NCBI GenBank assembly: GCA_018806915.1
Contig: JAGKQI010000091.1
Coordinates: forward strand, 3,443,094 to 3,507,093
DNA: 64,000 bases
Direction: 5' to 3'
From: Phytophthora colocasiae
Taxonomy: Eukaryota > Oomycota > Peronosporomycetes > Peronosporales > Peronosporaceae
Each line of letters starts with the position of its first letter. The stretch's first letter is position 1. The notes below the pieces were generated by a model. It made no database searches. It was not told the origin of the DNA and was given only the letters and a program-made list of their open reading frames with translations. A program made the translations under genes and the position numbers. This document shows positions 48,601 to 63,600 of this stretch, in pieces.

Positions 48601-51600
48601 CTATCCATTTGATTAACCTGGACATAAAACGGCTGTCTGTGAGTTTGTAGTCGGATTCATTATGGTCAAAAAGACACCCTTGCGAAAATTTCAGGCCCGC
48701 CAGGTCTGTAGTTGCTGCAGTGTAATTACAATCTAATCGCTGATTGGTTATTGCGTGTATACACGCCCTTCTATGTCCATTCTCATAGTGAACCATGTAG
48801 ACATCGATATCTTACGAGTGGCTGTTTTTTCGGCGCGAATTTGCACCAACTTGGCCCTCTGAGCTTCTTCTGTCTGGCGAAGGAGTTCAAAACCAAACTA
48901 GTGATATCGAGGTGCCCAAAACTGTTAACTTTGGGTTGGGGACCCCACGATACAGGGCAAGGGACCCCCGACAGAGGGCAAAACCGGTTGAGGACCCCGG
49001 ACCCCGCCGATACACGTGTATCGGCTGAAACATATATAGGGTTGCGCCGGATCGTGGGGCCGGAGGACAAACTTTGAGACGAGACTGTGTGCGTTGTAGT
49101 TGGCGGTAGCGGGCAAGTCGCGGCGCAAATCGTATCTACGGATCAAGGCGCGTCGAGTGGTACCGGTGGCGGGTCATGTATGTGCACAACCATTCCGCCC
49201 CGTCTATGTAAAGATGGCGTATACAATGCACGCGAACACGCACGTGGGAGGAAACAAACGACACACTTTTCCGCTTCTGGGATGTGCGCCGACTATGTAT
49301 ATACGTATACCACCTGTTTGTGTGCGCGAAACCGAGCATGTATGCTGCGTGTATTCCGTGTCGTGCTTTCTATCCGCGAGTGTACTAGTAGCCACTGTAA
49401 TGTTGTTGCAGGCTGCTTCTATCCGCTGATTGGCTACGAACTTGACATAAAACGGCTGTCTGTGGTTTGTAGTCGGATTCGGTATGATCAGACACCTTGC
49501 GAAATTTCAGGCCCGCCAGGTCTGTAGTTGCTGCAGTATTACAATCTAATCGCTGATTGGTTATTGCGATGTATACACGCCCTTCTATATCCATTCTCAT
49601 AGTGAACGATGTGAACATCGATATCTTACAGTGGCTGTTTTTTTCGCGCGAATTTTGCACCAACGGCCCTCCTGAGCTTCTTCTGTCTGGCGAAGGAGTT
49701 CAAAACCAAACTAGTGATATCCGGTGCCCAAAACTGTTAACTTTGGGTTGGGGACCCACGATACAGGGCAAAGGGACCCCCGACAGAGGGGCAAAACCGG
49801 TTGAGGACCCCGGACCCCCTCGACTACCCGCGTGTATCGGCTGAATTATATATGGGGTTGCGCCGGATCGTGGGGCCGGAGGACAAACTTTTGAGACGAG
49901 ACTGTGTGCGTTAATGGTTGGCGGTAGCGGGCAAGTCGCGGCGCAAATCGTATCTACGGATCAAGGCGCGTCGAGTGGTACCGGTGGCGGAGTCATGTAT
50001 GTGCACAACCATTCCGCCCCGTCTATGTAAAGATGGCGTATACAATGCGCGCGAACACGCACGTGGAGGAAACAAACGACACACTTTTCCGCTTCTAGGA
50101 TGTGCACCGACTATGTATATGCGTATACCACCTGTTTGCAGCACGAAACCGAGCATGTATGCTGCGTGTATTCCGTGTCGTGCTTTCTATCCGCGAGTGT
50201 ACTAGTAACCACTGTAATGTTGTTGCAGGCTGCTTCTATCCGCTGATTGGCTACGAACTTGACATAAAACGGCTGTCTGTGGTTTGTAGTCGGATTCGGT
50301 ATGGTCAAAGACACCCTTGCGAAATTTCAGGCCCGCCAGGTCTGTAGTTGCTGCAGTATTACAATCTAATCGCTGATTGGTTATTGCGTGTATACACGCC
50401 CTTCTATGTCCATTCTCATAGTGAACGATGTAGACATCGATATCTTACGAGTGGCTGTTTTTTTCGCGCGAATTTTGCACCAACTTGGCCCTCCTGGGCT
50501 TCTTCTGTCTGGCGAAGGAGTTCAAAACCAAACTAGTGATATCAGTGCCCAAAACTGTTAACTTTGGGTTGGGGACCCCACGATACAGGGCAAGGGACCC
50601 CCGACAGAGGCAAAACCGGTTGAGGACCCCGGACCCCGCCGATACGCGTGTATCGGCTGAAACATATATATAGGGTTGCGCCGGATCGTGGGGCCGGAGG
50701 ACAAACTTTGAGACGAGACTGTGTGCGTTGTAGTTGGCGGTAGCGGGCAAGTCGCGGCGCAAATCGTATCTACGGATCAAGGCGCGTCGAGTGGTACCGG
50801 TGGCGGGTCATGTATGTGCGCAACCATTCCGCCCCGTCTATGTAAAGATGGCGTATACAATGCACGCGAACACGCACGTGGAGAAACAAACGACACACTT
50901 TTCCGCTTCTAGGATGTGCGCCGACTATGTATATGCGTATACCACCTGTTTGCGCACGAAACCGAGCATGTATGCTGCGTGTATTCCGTGTCGTGCTTTC
51001 TATCCGCGAGTGTACTGAAGTAGCCACTGTAATGTTGTTGCAGGCTGCTTCTATCCGCTGATTGGCTACGAACTTGACATAAAACGGCTGTCTGTGGTTT
51101 GTAGTCGGATTCGGTATGGTCAAAAGACACCCTTGCGAAATTTCAGGCCCGCCAGGTCTGTAGTTGCTGCAGTATTACAATCTAATCGCTGATTGGATTA
51201 TTGCGTGTATACACGCCCTTCTATATCCATTCTCATAGTGAACGATGTAGACATCGATATCTTACGAGTGGCTGTTTTTCGCGCGAATTTTGCACCAACT
51301 TGGCCCTCCTGAGCTTCTTCTGTCTGGCGAAGAGAGTTCAAAACCAAACTAGTGATATCGAGGTGCCCAAAACTGTTAACTTTGGGTTGGGGACCCACGA
51401 TACAGGGCAAAGGGACCCCCCGACAGAGCAAAACCGGTTGAGGGGACCCCGGACCCCGCCGATACACGTGTATCGGCTGAAACATATATAGGGTTGCGCC
51501 GGATCGAACAACTTTGAGACGGACTATGTGCGTTGTAGTTGGTGGTAGCGGGCAAGTCGCGGCGCAAATCGATCTACGGATCAAGGCGCGTCAGGTGGTA

Positions 51601-54600
51601 CCGGTGGCGGAGTCATATGTGCACAACCATTCCGCCCCGTCTATGAAGATGGCGTATACAATGCACGCGAACACGCACGTGGGAGAACAAACGACGCACT
51701 TTCCGCTTCTGGATGTGCACCGACTATATGCGTATACCACCACTGTTTGCGGCACCAACCGAGCATGTATGCTGCGTGTATTCCGTGTCGTGCTTTCTAT
51801 CCGTGGTACTAGTAGCCACTGTAATGTTGTTGCAGGCTGCTTCTATCCGCTGATTGGCTACGAACTTGACATAAAACGGCTGTCTGTGGTTTGTAGTCGG
51901 ATTCGGTATGGTCAAAAGACACCCTTGCGAAATTTCAGGCCCGCCAATTTGCTGCAGTATTACAATCTAATCGCTGATTGGTTATTGCGTGTATACACGC
52001 CGCTATATCCATTCTCATAGTGAACGATGTCGATATCTTACAGTGGCTGTTTTTCGCGGAATTTGCAACTGCCCGACACGCCCTTCTATAATCCATTCTC
52101 ATAGTGAACCATAGACATCGATATCTTACAGTGGCTGTTTTTTCGCGCGAATTGCGCACCAACTTGGCCCTCCTGAGCTTCTTCTGTCTGGCGAAGGAGT
52201 TCAAAACCAAACTAGTGATATCAGGTGCCCAAAACTGTTAACTTTGGGTTGGGGACCCCACGATACAGGGCAAAGGGACCCCCGACAGAGGAGCAAAACC
52301 GGTTGAGGGGACCCCGGACCCCGCCGATACGTGTATCGGCTGAAACATATATAGGGTTGCGCCGGATCGGGCCGGAGGACAAACTTTGAGACGAGACTGT
52401 GTGCGTTGTAGTTAGCGGTAGCGGGCAGAGTCGCGGCGCAAATCGTATCTACGGATCAAGGCGCGTCGAGTGGTACCGGTGGCGGGTCATGTATGCGCAA
52501 CCATTCCGCCCCGTCTATGTAAAGATGGCGTATACAATGCACGCGAACACGCACGTGGAGAAACAAACGACACACTTTTCCGCTTCTAGGATGTGCACCG
52601 ACTATGTATATGCGTATACCACCTGTTTTGTGCACGAAACCGAGCATGCTATGCTGCGTGTATTCCGTGTCGTGCTTTCTATCCGCGAGTGTACTAGTAG
52701 CCACTGTAATGTTGTTGCAGGCTGCTTCTATCCGCTGATTGGCTACGAACTTGACATAAAACGGCTGTCTGTGGTTTGTAGTCGAGTTCGGTATGGTCAA
52801 AAAGACACCCTTGCGAAATTTCCAGGCCCGCCAGATCTGTAGTTGCTGCAGTATTACAATCTAATCGCTGATTGGTTATTGCGTGTATACACGCCCTTCT
52901 ATGTCCATTCTCGCAAGTGAACGATGTAGACATCGATATCTTACGAGTGGCTGTTTTTTTCGGCGCGAATTTCGCCCAACTTGGCCCTCCTGAGCTTCTT
53001 CTGTCTGGCGAAGGGTTCAAAACCCCAAACTAGTGATATCAGTGCCCAAAACTGTTAACTTTGGGTTGGGGACCCCACGATACAGGGCAAGGGACCCCCG
53101 ACAGAGGGGCAAAACCGGTTGAGGGGACCCCGGACCCCGCCGATACACGTGTATCGGCTGGAAACATATATAAGTTGCGCCGGATCGATAGGGCGGAGGA
53201 CAAACTTTGAGACGAGACTGTGTGCGTTGTAGTTGGCGGTAGCGGGCAGAGTCGCGGCGCAAATCGTATCTACGGATCAAGGCGCGTCGAGTGGTACCGG
53301 TGGCGGGTCATGTATGTGCACAACCATTCCGCCCCGTCTATGTAAAGATGGCGTATACAATGCACGCGAACACGCACGTGGGAGAACAAACGACACCTTT
53401 CGCTTCTGGGATGTGCACCGACTATGTATATGCGTATACCACCTGTTTGTGTGCGCGAAACCGAGCATGTATGCTGCGTGTATTCCGTGTCGTGCTTTCT
53501 ATCCGCGGAGTGGACTAGTAGCCGCTGTAATGTTGTTGCAGGCTGCTTCTATCCGCTGATTGGCTACGAACTTGACATAAAACGGCTGTCTGTGTTTTGT
53601 TGTCGGTATGGTCAAAGACACCCTTGCGAAATTTCAGGCCCGCCAGGTCTGTAGTTGCTGAGTATTACAATCTAATCGCTGATTGGTTATTGCGTGTATA
53701 CACGCCCTTCTATATCCATTCTCATAGTGAACGATGCGAACATCGATATCTTGCAGTGGCTGTTTTTTTCGCGCGAATTTGCACCAACTTGGCCCTCCTG
53801 AGCTTCTTCTGTCTGGCGAAGGAGTTCAAAACCCAAACTAGTGATATCAGGTGCCCAAAACTGTTAACTTTGGGTTGGGGACCCACGATACAGGGCAAAG
53901 GGACCCCCGACGGAGGGCAAAACCGGTTGAGGGACCCCGGACCCCCGCCGATACACGTGTATCGGCTGAAACATATATATAGGGTTGCGCCGGATCGTGG
54001 GGGCGGAGGACAAACTTTGAGACGAGACTGTGTGCGTTGTAGTTGGCGGTAGCGGGCAAGTCGCGGCGCAAATCGTATCTACGGATCAAGGCGCGTCGAA
54101 GTGGTACCGGTGGCGGGTCATGTATGTGCACAACCATTTCCGCCCCGTCTATGTAAAGATGGCGTATACAATGCACGCGAACACGCACGTGGGAGGAAAC
54201 AAACGACACACTTTTCCGCTTCTGGGATGTGCACCGACTATGTATATACGTATACCACCTGTTTGTATTGCACGGAAACCGAGCATGTATGCTGCGTGTA
54301 TTCCGTGTCATGCTTTCTATCCGCAGAGTGTACTAGTAGCCACTGTAATGTTATGTTGCAGGCTGCTTCTATCCGCTGATTGGCTACGAACTTGACATAA
54401 AACGGCTGTCTGTGGTTTGTAGTCGGATTCGGTATGGTCAAAGACACCCTTGCGAATTTCAGGCCCGCCAGGTCTGTAGTTGCTGCAGTATTACAATCTA
54501 ATCGCTGATTGGTTATTGCGTGTATACACGCCCTTCTATATCCATTCTCATAGTGAACGATGTAGACATCGATATCTTACGAGTGGCTGTTTTTTCGCGC

Positions 54601-57600
54601 GAATTTTGCGCCAACTTGGCCCTCCTGAGCTTCTTCTGTCTGGCGAAGGAGTTCAAAACCCAAACTAGTGATATCGAGGTGCCCAAAACTGTTAACTTTG
54701 GGTTGGGGACCCCACGATACAGGGCAAAGGGACCCCCGACGGAGAGCAAAACCGGTTGAGGGACCCCGGACCTCCGCCGATACGCGATGTATCGGCTGAA
54801 ACATATATGGGTTGCGCCGGATCGTGGAGGCCGGAGGACAAACTTTGAGACGAGACTGTGTGCGTTATGAGTTGGCGGTAGCGGGCAAGTCGCGGCGCAA
54901 ATCGTATCTACGGATCAAGGCGCGTCAGTGGTACCGGTGGCGGGTCATGTATGTGCACAACCATTCCGCCCGTCTATGTAAAGATGGCGTATACAATGCG
55001 CGAACACGCACGTGGGAGGAAACAAACGACACACTTTTTCCGCTTCTAGGATGTGCACCGACTATGTATACGTATACCACCTGTTTGTGTGCACGAAACC
55101 GAGCATGTATGCTGCGTGTATTCCGTGTCGTGCTTTCTATCCGCAGTGTACTAGTAGCCACTGTAATGTTGTTGCAGGCTGCTTCTATCCGCTGATTGGC
55201 TACGAACTGACATAAACGGCTGTCTGTGGTTTGTAGTCGGATTCGGTATGGTCAAAGAAAGACACCCTTGCGAAATTTCAGGCCCGCCAGGTCTGTAGTT
55301 GCTGCAGTATTACAATCTAATCGCTGATTGGTTATTGCGTGTATACACGCCCTTCTATCCATTCTCATAGTGAACCATGTAGACATCGATATCTTACAGT
55401 GGCTGTTTTTTTCGCGCGAATTTTGCACCAACTTGGCCCTCTGAGCTTCTTCTGTCTGGCGAAGGAGTTCAAAACCAAACTAGTGATATCGAGGTGCCCA
55501 AAACTGTTAACTTTGGGTTGGGGACCCACGATACAGAACGAGGGACCCCCGACAGGAGGCAAAACCGGTTGAGGACCCCGGACTCCGCCGATACACGTGT
55601 ATCAGCTGAAACATATATAGGGTTGCGCCGGATCGTGGGGCCGGAGGACAAACTTTGAGACGAGACTGTGTGCGTTGTAGTTGGCGGTAGCGGGCAAGAA
55701 TCGCGGCGCAAATCGTAATCTACGGATCAAAGGCGCGTCGAGTGGTACCGGTGGCGGGTCATGTATGTGCACAACCATTCCGCCCCGTCTATGTAAAGAT
55801 GGCGTATACAATGCACGCGAACACGCACGCGTGGGAGAACAAACGACACACTTTTCACTTCTAGGATGTGCACCGACTATGTATATACGTATACCACCTG
55901 TTTGCAGCACGAAACCGAGCATGCTTATGCTGCGTGTATTCCGTGTCGTGCTTTCTATCCGTGAGTGTACTAGTAGCCACTGTAATGTTGTTGCAGGCTG
56001 CTTCTATCCGCTGATTGGCTACGAACTTGACATAAAACGGCTGTCTGTGGTTTGTAGTCGGATTCGGTATGGTCAAAAGACACCCTTGCGAAATTTCAGG
56101 CCCGCCAGGTCTGAAGTTGCTGCAGTATTACAATCTAATCGCTGATTGGTTGTTGCGTGTATACACGCCCTTCTATATCCATTCTCATAGTGAACCATGT
56201 AGACATCGATATCTTACAGTGGCTGTTTTTTTCGCGCGAATTTTGCACCAACTTGGCCCTCCTGAGCTTCTTCTGTCTGGCGAAGGAGTTCAAACCCAAA
56301 CTAGTGATATCGAGGTGCCCAAAACTGTTAACTTTGGGTTGGGGACCCACGATACAGGGCAAGGGACCCCCGACAGAGAGGCAAAACCGGTTGAGGGACC
56401 CCGGACCCCGCCGATACACGTGTATCGGCTGAAACATATATAGGGTTGCGCCGGATCGTGGGGCCGGAGGACAAACTTTGAGACGAGACTGTGTGCGTTG
56501 TGGTTGGCGGTAGCGGGCAAGTCGCGGCGCAAATCGTATCTACGGATCAAGGCGCGTCGAGTGGTACCATTGGCGGGTCGTATGTGCACAACCATTCCGC
56601 CCCGTCTATGTAAAGATGGCGTATACAATGCACGCGAACACGCACGTGGAGAGGAAACAAACGACACACTTTTCCGCTTCTAGGATGTGCACCGACTATC
56701 TTATGCCGTATACCACCTGTTTGTGTGCACGAAACCGAGCATGTATGCTGCGTGTATTCCGTGTCGTGCTTTCTATCCGCGAGTGTACTAGTAGCCACTG
56801 TAATGTTGTTGCAGGCTGCTTCTATCCGCTGATTGGCTACGGAACTTGACATAAAACGGCTGTCTGTGGTTTGTAGTCGGATTCGGTATGGTCAAAGACA
56901 CCCTTGCGAAATTTCAGGCCCGCCGGGTCTGTAGTTGCTGCGAGTATTACAATCTAATCGCTGATTGGTTGTGCGTGTATACGCGCCCTTCTATATCCAT
57001 TCTCATAGTGAACGATGTGACATCGATATCTTACAGTGGCTGTTTTTTCGGCGCGAATTTTGCACCAACTTGGCCCTCTGAACTCTTCTGTCTGGCGAAG
57101 AGTTCAAAACCCAAACTAGTGATATCAAGGTGCCCAAACAACTTTGGGTTGGGGACCCCACGATACAGGGCAAAGGACCCCCGACAGAGGGCAAAACCGG
57201 TTGAGGGACCCCGGACCCCGCCGATACACGTGTATCGGCTGAAACATATATATAGGGTTGCGCCGGATCGTGGGGCCGGAGGACAAACTTTGAGACGAGA
57301 CTGTGTGCGTTGTATTTGGCGGTAGCGGGCAAGTCGCGGCGCAAATCGTATCTACGGATCAAGGCGCGTCGAGTGGTACCGGTGGCGGGTCATGTATGTG
57401 CACAACCATTCCGCCCGTCTATGTAAAGATGGCGTATACAATGCACGCGAACGCACGTGGGAGAAACAAACGACACACTTTTCCGCTTCTAGGATGTGCA
57501 CCGACTATGTATACGTATACCACCTGTTTGTGTGCACGAAACCGAGCATGTATGCTGCGTGTATTCCGTGTCGTGCTTTCTATCCGTGAGTGTACTAGTA

Positions 57601-60600
57601 GCCACTGTAATGTTGTTGCAGGCTGCTTCTATCCGCTGATTGGCTACGAACTTGACATAAAACGGCTGTCTGTGGTTTGTGATCGGATTCGGTATGGTCA
57701 AAAGACACCCTTGCGAAATTTCAGGCCCGCCAGGTCTGTAGTTGCTGCAGTATTACAATCTAATCGCTGATTGGTTATTGCGTGTATACACGCCCTTCTA
57801 TATCCATTCTCATAGTGAACGATGTAGACATCGATATCTTACAGTGGCTGTTTTTTCGCGAATTTTGCACCAGCAGCCCTCTGGCTTCTTCTGTCTGGCG
57901 AAGAGTTCAAAACGCCAAACTAGTGATATCGAGTGCCCAAAACTGTTAACTTTGGGTTGGGGACCCCACGATACAGAACAAGGGACCCCGACAGAGCAAA
58001 ACCGGTTGAGAGGACCCCGGACCCGCCGATACACGTGTATCGGCTGAAACATATATATGGGGTTGCGCCGGATCGTGGGGCCGGAGGACAAACTTTGAGA
58101 CGAGACTGTGTGCGTTGTAGTTGGCGGTAGCGGGCAAGTCGCGGCGCAAATCGTATCTACGGATCAAGGCGCGTCGAGTGGTACCGGTGGCGGGTCATGT
58201 AATGCACAACCATTCCGCCGTCTATGTAAAGATGGCGTATACAATGCGCGAACACGCACGTGGGAGAAACAAACGACACGCTTTCCGCTTCTAGGATGTG
58301 CACCGACTATGTATATGCGTATACCACCTGTTTGTGTGCACGAAACCGAGCATGTATGCTGCGTGTATTCCCGTGTCGTGCTTTCTATCCGCAGTGTACT
58401 GGTAGCCACTGTAATGTTGTTGCAGGCTGCTTCTATCCGCTGATTGGCTACGAACTTGACATAAAACGGCTGTCTGTGGTTTAAGTCGGATTCGGTATGA
58501 GTCAAAAGACACCCTTGCGAAATTTCAGGCCCGCCAGGTCTGCAATTTGCTGCAGTATTACAATCTAATCGCTGATTGGTTATTGCGTGTATACACGCCT
58601 TCTATATCCATTCTCATAGTGAACGATGCCAGACATCGATATCTTACGAGTGGCTGTTTTTTCGCGCGAATTTTGCACCAACTTGGCCCTCCTGGGCTTC
58701 TTCTGTCTGGCGAAGGTTCAAAACCAAACTAGTGATATCAGGGTGCCAAAACTGTTAACTTTGGGTTGGGGACCCCACGATACAGGGCGAGGGACCCCCG
58801 ACAGAGGGGCAAAACCGGTTGAGGGACCCCGGACCCCGCCGATACACGTGTATCGGCTGAAATATATAGGGTTGCGCCGGATCGTGGGGCCAGGAGACAA
58901 ACTTTGAGACGAGACTGTGTGCGTTATAGTTGGCGGTAGCGGGCAGAATCGCGGCGCAAATCGTATCTACGGATCAAGGCGCGTCAGTGGTACCGGTGGC
59001 GGGTCATGTATGTGCACAACCATTCCGCCCCGTCTATGTAAAGATGGCGTATACAATGCACGCGAACACGCACGTGGGAGGAAACAAACGACACGCACTT
59101 TTCCGCTTCTAGGATGTGCACCGACTATGTATATACGTATGCCACCTGTTTGTGTGCACGAAACCGAGCATGTATGCTGCGTGTATTCCGTGTCGTGCTT
59201 TCTATCCGCGAGTGTACTAGTAGCCACTGTAATGTTGTTGCAGGCTGCTTCTATCCGCTGATTGGCTACGAACTTGACATAAAACGGCTGTCATGGTTTG
59301 TAGTCGGATTCGGTATGGTCAAAAGCACCCTTGCGAAATTTCAGGCCCGCCAGGTCTGTAGTTGCTGCAATATTACAATCTAATCGCTGATTGGTTATTG
59401 CGTGTATACGCCCTTCTATATCCATTCTCATAGTGAACGATGTGAACATCGATATCTTACAGTGGCTGTTTTTTCGCGCGGAATTTTGCACCAACTTGGC
59501 CCTCCTGAGCTTCTTCTGTCTGGCGAAGGAGTTCAAAACAAACTAGTGATATCAGGTGCCCAAAACTGTTGGCTTTGGGTTGGGGACCCCACGATACAGG
59601 GCAAGGGACCCCCGACAGAGGCAAAACCGGTTGAGGGGACCCCGGACGCCGATACACGTGTATCGGCTGAAACATATATATGAGGTTGCGCCGGATCGTC
59701 GAAGACCGGAGGACAGACTTTGAGACGACTGGACTGTGTGCGTTGTAGTTGGCGGTAGCGGGCAAATCGCGGCGCAAATCAATCTGGATCAAGGCGCGTC
59801 GAGTGGTACCGGTGGCGGTCTGTATGTATGTGCACAACCATTCCGCCCCGTCTATGTAAAGATGGCGTATACAATGCGCGCGAACACGCACGTGGGAGAA
59901 ACAAACGACACACTTTTCGCTTCTAGGATGTGCACCGACTATACCACCTGTTTGTATGCACGAAACCGAGCATGTGTATGCGTGTATTCCGTGTCGTGCT
60001 TTCTATCCGCGAGTGTACTAGTAGCCACTGTAATGTTGTTGCGGGCTGCTATCCGCTGATTGGCTACAGAACGACATAAAACGGCTGTCTGTGGTTTGTA
60101 GTCGGATTCAGTATGGTCAAAGACACCTTGCGAAATTTCAGGCCCGCCAGGTCTGTAGTTGCTGCAGTATTACAATCTAATCGCTGATTGGTTATTGCGT
60201 GTATGCACGCCCTTCTATGTCCATTCTCATAGTGAACCATGTAGACATCGATATCTTACAGTGGCTGTTTTTTTTCGGCGCGAATTTGCACCAACTTGGC
60301 CCTCCTGAGCTTCTTCTGTCTGGCGAAGGAGTTCAAAACTTAAACTAGTGATATCAGGTGCCCAAAACTGTTAACTTTGGGTTTGGGGACCCCACGATAA
60401 CGGGCAAAGGGACCCCCCGACAGAGAGCAAAACCGGTTGAGGGGACCCCGGACCCCGCCGATACACGTTATCGGCTGAAATATATATGAGGTTGCGCGCC
60501 GGATCGTGGGCGGAGGACAAACTGAGACGAGACTGTGTGCGTTGTATTTGGCGGTAGCGGGCAAAGTCGCGGCGCAAATCGTATCTACAGATCAAGAGCG

Positions 60601-63600
60601 CGTCAGTGTACCGGTGGCGGGTCATCTATAATGTGCACAACCATTTCCGCCCGTCTATGTAAGATGGCGTATACAATGCACGCGAACACGCACGTGGGAG
60701 GAAACAAACGACACGCTTTTCCGCTTCTAGGATGTGCACCGACTATGTATATACGTATACCACCTGTTTGCGGCGCGAAACCGAGCATGTATGCCGCGTG
60801 TATTCCGTGTCGTGCTTTCTATCCGCGAGTGTACTAGTAGCCACTGTAATGTTGTTGCAGGCTGCTTCTATCCGCTGATTGGCTACGAACGGCAGCAAAA
60901 CGGCTGTCTGTGGTTTGTAGTCGGATTCGGTATGGTCAGACACCCTTGCGAAATTTCAGGCCCGCCAGGTCTGTAGTTGCTGCGTATTACAAATCTAATC
61001 GCTGATTGGTTATTGCGTGTATACACGCCGCTATATCCATTCTCATATTGAACGATGTGAACATCGATATCTTACGAGTGGCTGTTTTTTCGCGCGAATT
61101 TGCGCCAACTGGCCCTCCTGAGCTCTTCTGTCTGGCGAAGGAGATTCAAAACCCCAAACTAATGATATCGAAGGTGCCCAAAACTGCTTAACTGGGTTAG
61201 ACCCCACGATACAGGGCAAGGACCCCCGACAGAGGCAAAACCAGTGAGACCCCCGGACCCCGCCGATACGCGTGTATCGGCTGAAATTTATATATGCGCA
61301 TTTGCGCCGGATCGTGGGGCCGGAGGACAAACTTTGAGACGAGACTGTGTGCGTTGTAGTTGGCGGTAGCGAGCAAGTCGCGGCGCAAATCTCTACGGAT
61401 CAAGGCGCGTCGAGTGGCGGTCATGTATGTGCTATTCGCCCCGTCTATGTAAAGATGGCGTATACAATGCGCGCGAACACGCACGTGGAGAAACAAACGA
61501 CGACACTTTTCCGCTTCTAGGATGTGCGCCGACTATGCTGTATGCGTATACCACCTGTTTGTGTGCGCGAGAACCGAGCATGTATGCTGCGTGTATTCCG
61601 TGTCGTGCTCTATCCGCGAGTGTACTAAGTAGCCACTGTGTTGATTGCGAACTGCTTCTATCCGCTGATTGGCTACGAACTTGACATGGCTGTCTGTGGT
61701 TTGTGGTCGGATTCGGTAATGGTCAAAGACACCTTGCGAAATTTCAGGCCCGCCAGGTCTGTAGTTGCTGCAGTATTACAATCTAATCGCTGATTGGTTA
61801 TTGCGTGTATACGCCCTTCTATCCATTCTCATAGTGAACGATGTGAACATCGATATCTTACGAGTGGCTGATTTTTCGCGCGAATTTTGCACCAGCTGGC
61901 CTCCTGAGCTTCTTCTGTCTGGCGAGTTCAAAACCCCAAACTAGTGATATCGGGTGCCCTAAACTGTAACTTTAACTGGGTTGAGAACACGATACAGGGC
62001 AAAGGGACCCGACAGAGAGGCAAAACCGGTTGAGGACCCCGGAACTCGCCGATACACGTGTATCGGCTGATATATAGGGTTGCGCCGGATCGTGGGTGCC
62101 GGAGGACAAACTGAGACGAACTGTATTGCGTTATAGTTGGCGGTAGCGAGCTGAAGTCGCGGCGCCAAATCCGTAATCTACGGATCAAGGCGCGTCGAGT
62201 GGTACCGGTGGCGGGTAGTCATGTATGTGCGCAACCGATTCCGCCCCGTCTATGAGATGGCGTATGCACGATGCGCGCGAATTTGCACGCGTGGGAGGAA
62301 ACGTGACGAACACACTTTTCCGCTTCTAGGATGTGCACCGACTATGTATATACGTATACCCCACCTGTTTGTGCACGGTACAAAACCGAGCATGTAACTG
62401 CTGCGTGCTGATATTCCGTGTCGTGCACTCTATCCGCGAGTGTACTAACCAGCCACTGTCAATGACCTGTTGCAGGAACTGCTCTATCCGCCCTGATTGG
62501 CTACGAACGTGACATAAACGGCTGTCTGTGGTTTGTCAGTCGAGTTCGGTATGGTCAAAAAGACACCCGCTTGCGAAATTTCAGGCCCGCCAGGTCTGTA
62601 GTTGCTGCATTGACAATCTAATCGCTGATTGGTTTGTGCGTGGCTAATACACGCCCTTCTATCCATTCTGCATGGTGAACGATGTCGCAGACATCGATAT
62701 CTTACGAGCTGGCTGTTTTTTTCGCGCAATTTTGCGCCAGCTTGGCCCTCCTGAAGCTTCTTCTGTCTGGCGAAGAGGTTCAAACCTACAAACTTAAAGT
62801 GATATCAGGGGTGCCCAAAACTGTTAACTTTGGGTTGAGACCCCACGATGCAGGTGCGAAAGGGGACCCCCGACAGAGGGCAACAAACCGGTGAGAGGAC
62901 CCCGAAGGACCCGCCGACTACACGTGTATATCGGCTGCAAATCAGTATATATGAGATTTATGAATCATGAGACCGAAGAACAAACTGAGACGAGATAACA
63001 TTAACGTTAACCGTATGGCATTGGACGAATCCTCGGCGCCGCAAATCGCTCAGATCAGGCTTGCGCGTCGAACAGTACCGGTGGCGGGTCGAAGTAATAA
63101 TAATACGCAGCCATTCCGCCCCGTCTGTAAAGATGGCGGTATTTAAATGCGCGCGCGAGTACGCGTGAAGAACAAACGACGCACTTTCGCTTCTGCTGGA
63201 TGTGCGCCGGCTATGTATACTGCGCATGCCACCTGTTTGTGTGCGCTGAAACCGAGCATGTATGCTGCATGTATACCGTGTCGTGCTTTCTATCCGCGAG
63301 TGGCTGAGTAGCCGCTTCAATATTGTTGCGAAGCTTCTATCCGCTGATTGGCTACGAGACATAAAACGCGATTCCGGCAATGTTTGCTTGCCGCGATTCA
63401 GTATGGTCAAAGAAGACGCCTTGAATTCGCCAGGTCTGCCAGATTACTGTCTGATATTACAATCTAATCGCTGATTGAACTATTGCGATGTATGCACGCC
63501 AGCTTCATCCGCATTCTCACAGTGAATGTAGAACATCGATATCTTGCAGTGGCATTTTTCGCGCGAAGCTACGCCAATGGCCTCCTGAAGCTTCTTCTGT

